A program made the position numbers and the translations under genes. DNA of 6,837 nt from Bacteroidetes bacterium QH_1_64_81 (GTDB lineage: Bacteria; Bacteroidota; Rhodothermia; Rhodothermales; Salinibacteraceae), in contig PXSX01000210.1 of NCBI GenBank assembly GCA_003022655.1, positions 2,070 through 8,906 on the forward strand, given 5' to 3'. Positions 5,476-6,837 of this stretch are shown piece by piece. Under the pieces are notes generated by a model. The model worked only from the letters and a program-made list of their open reading frames with translations, searched no databases and was not told the origin of the DNA. Numbering within the stretch: position 1 is the stretch's first letter; every line of letters starts with the position of its first letter.

Positions 5476-5781
5476 ATGACGCAGCTTACTCGCCGCACCT
5501 CGGACCGCAGGCTTCGAGACCTGCAGCGCGAGGTCGACAGCATCTTCGATCAGTTGCAAAATAACACGCTCACCGTGAGTGGCGAGCGCACGAGCGAGCG
5601 GACGGACGAAGGGGAAGAATACGTCCGCGTGGAGCGCGCCTTCGGCAACTTCCACCGCACGTTCACCCTGCCGAACGCGGTTGACCGAGAGAATGTGGAG
5701 GCCGCTTACGAGGACGGCGTGCTGACGATCCACGTGCCGAAGACGGAGGAGAGCACGCGTCGTCAGATTGAAATCCAGTAG
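5476..5781 (+). CDS. Small heat-shock protein, Hsp20 family, with shortened alpha-crystallin domain
   Basis: An ATP-independent holdase chaperone family that binds unfolding proteins in the cytosol. 101 residues, whereas bacterial Hsp20 is commonly about 140-150. The N-terminus (RDLQREVDSIFDQL, 14-27) is the normal amphipathic helix. It then jumps directly to LTVSGER (32-38), normally reached only after the first strands of the alpha-crystallin domain. The remaining domain is clear: YVRVERAFGNFHRTFTLP (49-66), the hallmark A-x-x-x-x-GVL in AAYEDGVLTIHVPK (76-89), and a C-terminal I-x-I motif (I98-E-I100) used for oligomer contacts. About 45-50 residues appear missing in frame, near Q26-N29. 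The translation start is well supported by its ribosome site. Dimerisation or client binding may be altered, or the gene may be a remnant. Confidence 0.9.
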   Translation: MTQLTRRTSDRRLRDLQREVDSIFDQLQNNTLTVSGERTSERTDEGEEYVRVERAFGNFHRTFTLPNAVDRENVEAAYEDGVLTIHVPKTEESTRRQIEIQ

Positions 5782-5793
5782 CACGGCCGTCCT

Positions 5794-5843
5794 GCGGCAC
5801 ACACGCTGCCGTCCCGCTCTGGGGCGAGCATGCAAGCACTCGC
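5794..5843 (+). other. Two small hairpins after hsp20
   Basis: CGGCA (5795-5799) pairs with TGCCG (5807-5811), and GCGAG (5824-5828) with CTCGC (5839-5843). Both lie between the hsp20 stop and the intrinsic terminator, so they would be in the mRNA 3' untranslated region and may protect its end. Confidence 0.4.
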
Positions 5844-5848
5844 CTGAT

Positions 5849-5892
5849 GCCCAGTCGGTCCCGGCGCCTGTCGGGACGGGCTGGGCTTTTTT
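5849..5892 (+). terminator. Intrinsic terminator of hsp20
   Basis: A GC-rich two-part stem: GCCCAG (5849-5854) with CTGGGC (5881-5886), and GTCCCG (5858-5863) with CGGGAC (5872-5877), with a short internal loop and an 8-base apical loop. Six T follow directly (5887-5892). This is the clearest Rho-independent terminator in the window and separates hsp20 from pheA. Confidence 0.9.
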
Positions 5893-5991
5893 GTTGGTCC
5901 TCGGTGGAACGCAGAGGAACCAAAAGCGTGGGAGTGCCGGTCGTTTTTCGATGGCCCTCTTCTTCCACGTTCTCGTTCCGTCGCCACACGC

Positions 5992-6837
5992 ATGACCCAA
6001 CGCGTCGCTTTTCAGGGGGAGCCGGGCGCCTTTAGCGAAGAGGCGGTCCGGTGCACGTTTGAGGACGCAGATCTCCACCCCTGCGCCACGTTCGAGGATG
6101 TGTTCGAGGCCGTGGAGGAGCAGGCGGTGGACCGGGCCGTGGTGCCCATCGAGAACGCCGTGTTCGGCAGTGTGCGGGTGAACTACGACCACCTCCGCAC
6201 CCACGCCGTCACGATCGTCGGCGAGTGTCAGCTCCGCATTCACCACTGCCTCGTGGCGCCCGCGGAGGCCACGATCGACAACCTGGAGGTCGTGCGTTCG
6301 CACCAGCAGGCGCTAGGACAATGTCGCGACTGGCTCCGCGCCCACGCCCCGCACGCGACGCCCGAGGCCACGCCGGACACGGCAGGGGCCGCTCGGGCCG
6401 TGGCGGAGGCGGGAGATCCGACGGTGGCGGCAGTCGCCTCGCGCCGAGCCGCCGAGCGGTATGGCCTCGACGTGCTGGCGGACGGTCTGCAAGACAATGC
6501 GCACAACGTTACGCGCTTTCTTGTGCTTGCGCCGGAAGGGGCGGGCGCGGCCCCGGTGGGCACCGGGGCGCCCAAGACCTCCCTCGCCTTCGTGTTGCAG
6601 GAGAACGTGCCGGGGGCGCTCTTCAAGAGCCTCGCCATTTTTGCCCTCCGGGAGCTGGACCTTGCCAAGATCGAAAGCCGTCCCCTGGTGGGCCACCCCG
6701 GTCGCTACCGGTTCTACCTGGACGTGCACGGTGACGTAGAGGATGAGCCCGTGGCGCGGGCGCTGGACCACCTCCGGGAGATTACGATGGAGCTTCAGGT
6801 GCTCGGGTCGTATCCGCAGGGAGCGACATATCCGAAA
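5992..6837 (+). CDS. pheA: Prephenate dehydratase with C-terminal ACT domain, 3'-partial
   Basis: Converts prephenate to phenylpyruvate (water and CO2 released), the committed step to phenylalanine; cytosolic. 282 codons are visible with no stop, close to the usual full length of the monofunctional enzyme, so only the last few residues are missing. No chorismate mutase domain precedes it. The catalytic region (1 to about 185) shows VAFQGEPGAFSEEA, ATFEDVFEAVE, P52-IEN, H104-QQAL, AAVASRRAAERYGL and DNAHNVTRF with T174-R175-F176, the family's catalytic Thr motif. The ACT domain begins near K195 and carries G208-A-L and E228-S-R-P, the phenylalanine-binding motifs, so feedback inhibition is expected. 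The ATG at 5992 starts MTQRVAFQGEPG as in relatives. No Shine-Dalgarno site is seen; the gene follows the hsp20 terminator and must have its own promoter in 5893-5991. Confidence 0.97.
   Translation, partial: MTQRVAFQGEPGAFSEEAVRCTFEDADLHPCATFEDVFEAVEEQAVDRAVVPIENAVFGSVRVNYDHLRTHAVTIVGECQLRIHHCLVAPAEATIDNLEVVRSHQQALGQCRDWLRAHAPHATPEATPDTAGAARAVAEAGDPTVAAVASRRAAERYGLDVLADGLQDNAHNVTRFLVLAPEGAGAAPVGTGAPKTSLAFVLQENVPGALFKSLAIFALRELDLAKIESRPLVGHPGRYRFYLDVHGDVEDEPVARALDHLREITMELQVLGSYPQGATYPK

Noticed and set aside
5395..6303. 302-codon open frame on the - strand over hsp20 and pheA
   Set aside because: It lies antisense to two clearly recognised genes and crosses the strong terminator; its composition is that of a high-GC antisense shadow.
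1..6837. A multi-gene defence, secretion or biosynthetic system
   Set aside because: Genes are on both strands with long spacers and terminators, and the recognised functions are unrelated housekeeping or stress roles.

Overview
This window is high-GC bacterial DNA whose gene content (peptide transporter, dUTPase, small heat-shock protein, prephenate dehydratase) and lack of strong Shine-Dalgarno sites before several genes resemble Salinibacter or a close Rhodothermota relative. That assignment is an inference from general gene style; no marker gene in the window proves it. No rRNA, tRNA, CRISPR array, transposase or phage gene is visible, and this is mostly ordinary housekeeping sequence.

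Layout, left to right. (1) Bases 1-1459: the 3' part of a POT/PTR-family peptide transporter on the + strand. It seems to have lost a short internal segment near its C-terminus, which throws the last about 20 codons out of frame. (2) 1460-1684: a spacer with a G-run array and an inverted copy of the dut start. (3) 1685-2137: dut (dUTPase), complete with all five motifs. (4) 2138-2469: a gene-free, G-rich spacer with a 14-bp tandem repeat and a hairpin. (5) 2470-3309: a predicted lipoprotein with a possible CBM9/DOMON-like beta domain and a strongly Arg/Gly-rich tail. (6) 3399-3914: a secreted thermonuclease-like (SNase fold) protein with a His at one catalytic Arg position. (7) 3915-4017: two hairpins between convergent genes. 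(8) 4018-4668, - strand: a histidine phosphatase. (9) 4805-5090, - strand: a SEC-C zinc-motif protein that appears frameshifted and cut short. (10) 5091-5475: a divergent regulatory region with a 12-bp palindrome, competing hairpins and a possible RNA thermometer. (11) 5476-5781: an Hsp20 protein lacking the first part of its alpha-crystallin domain, followed by a strong intrinsic terminator. (12) 5992-6837: pheA (prephenate dehydratase with ACT domain), running off the right edge.

The genes do not form an obvious pathway or operon. Spacers are long, strands switch, and terminator-like hairpins separate units, so each gene is probably transcribed alone or nearly so. The most noteworthy feature is that three of the seven protein genes (transporter, SEC-C protein, Hsp20) look as if they carry deletions or frameshifts relative to their families. 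This suggests either local gene decay or sequence/assembly error. The best candidate for new regulation is a fourU-like structure over the hsp20 ribosome binding site. I found no convincing undescribed multi-gene system.
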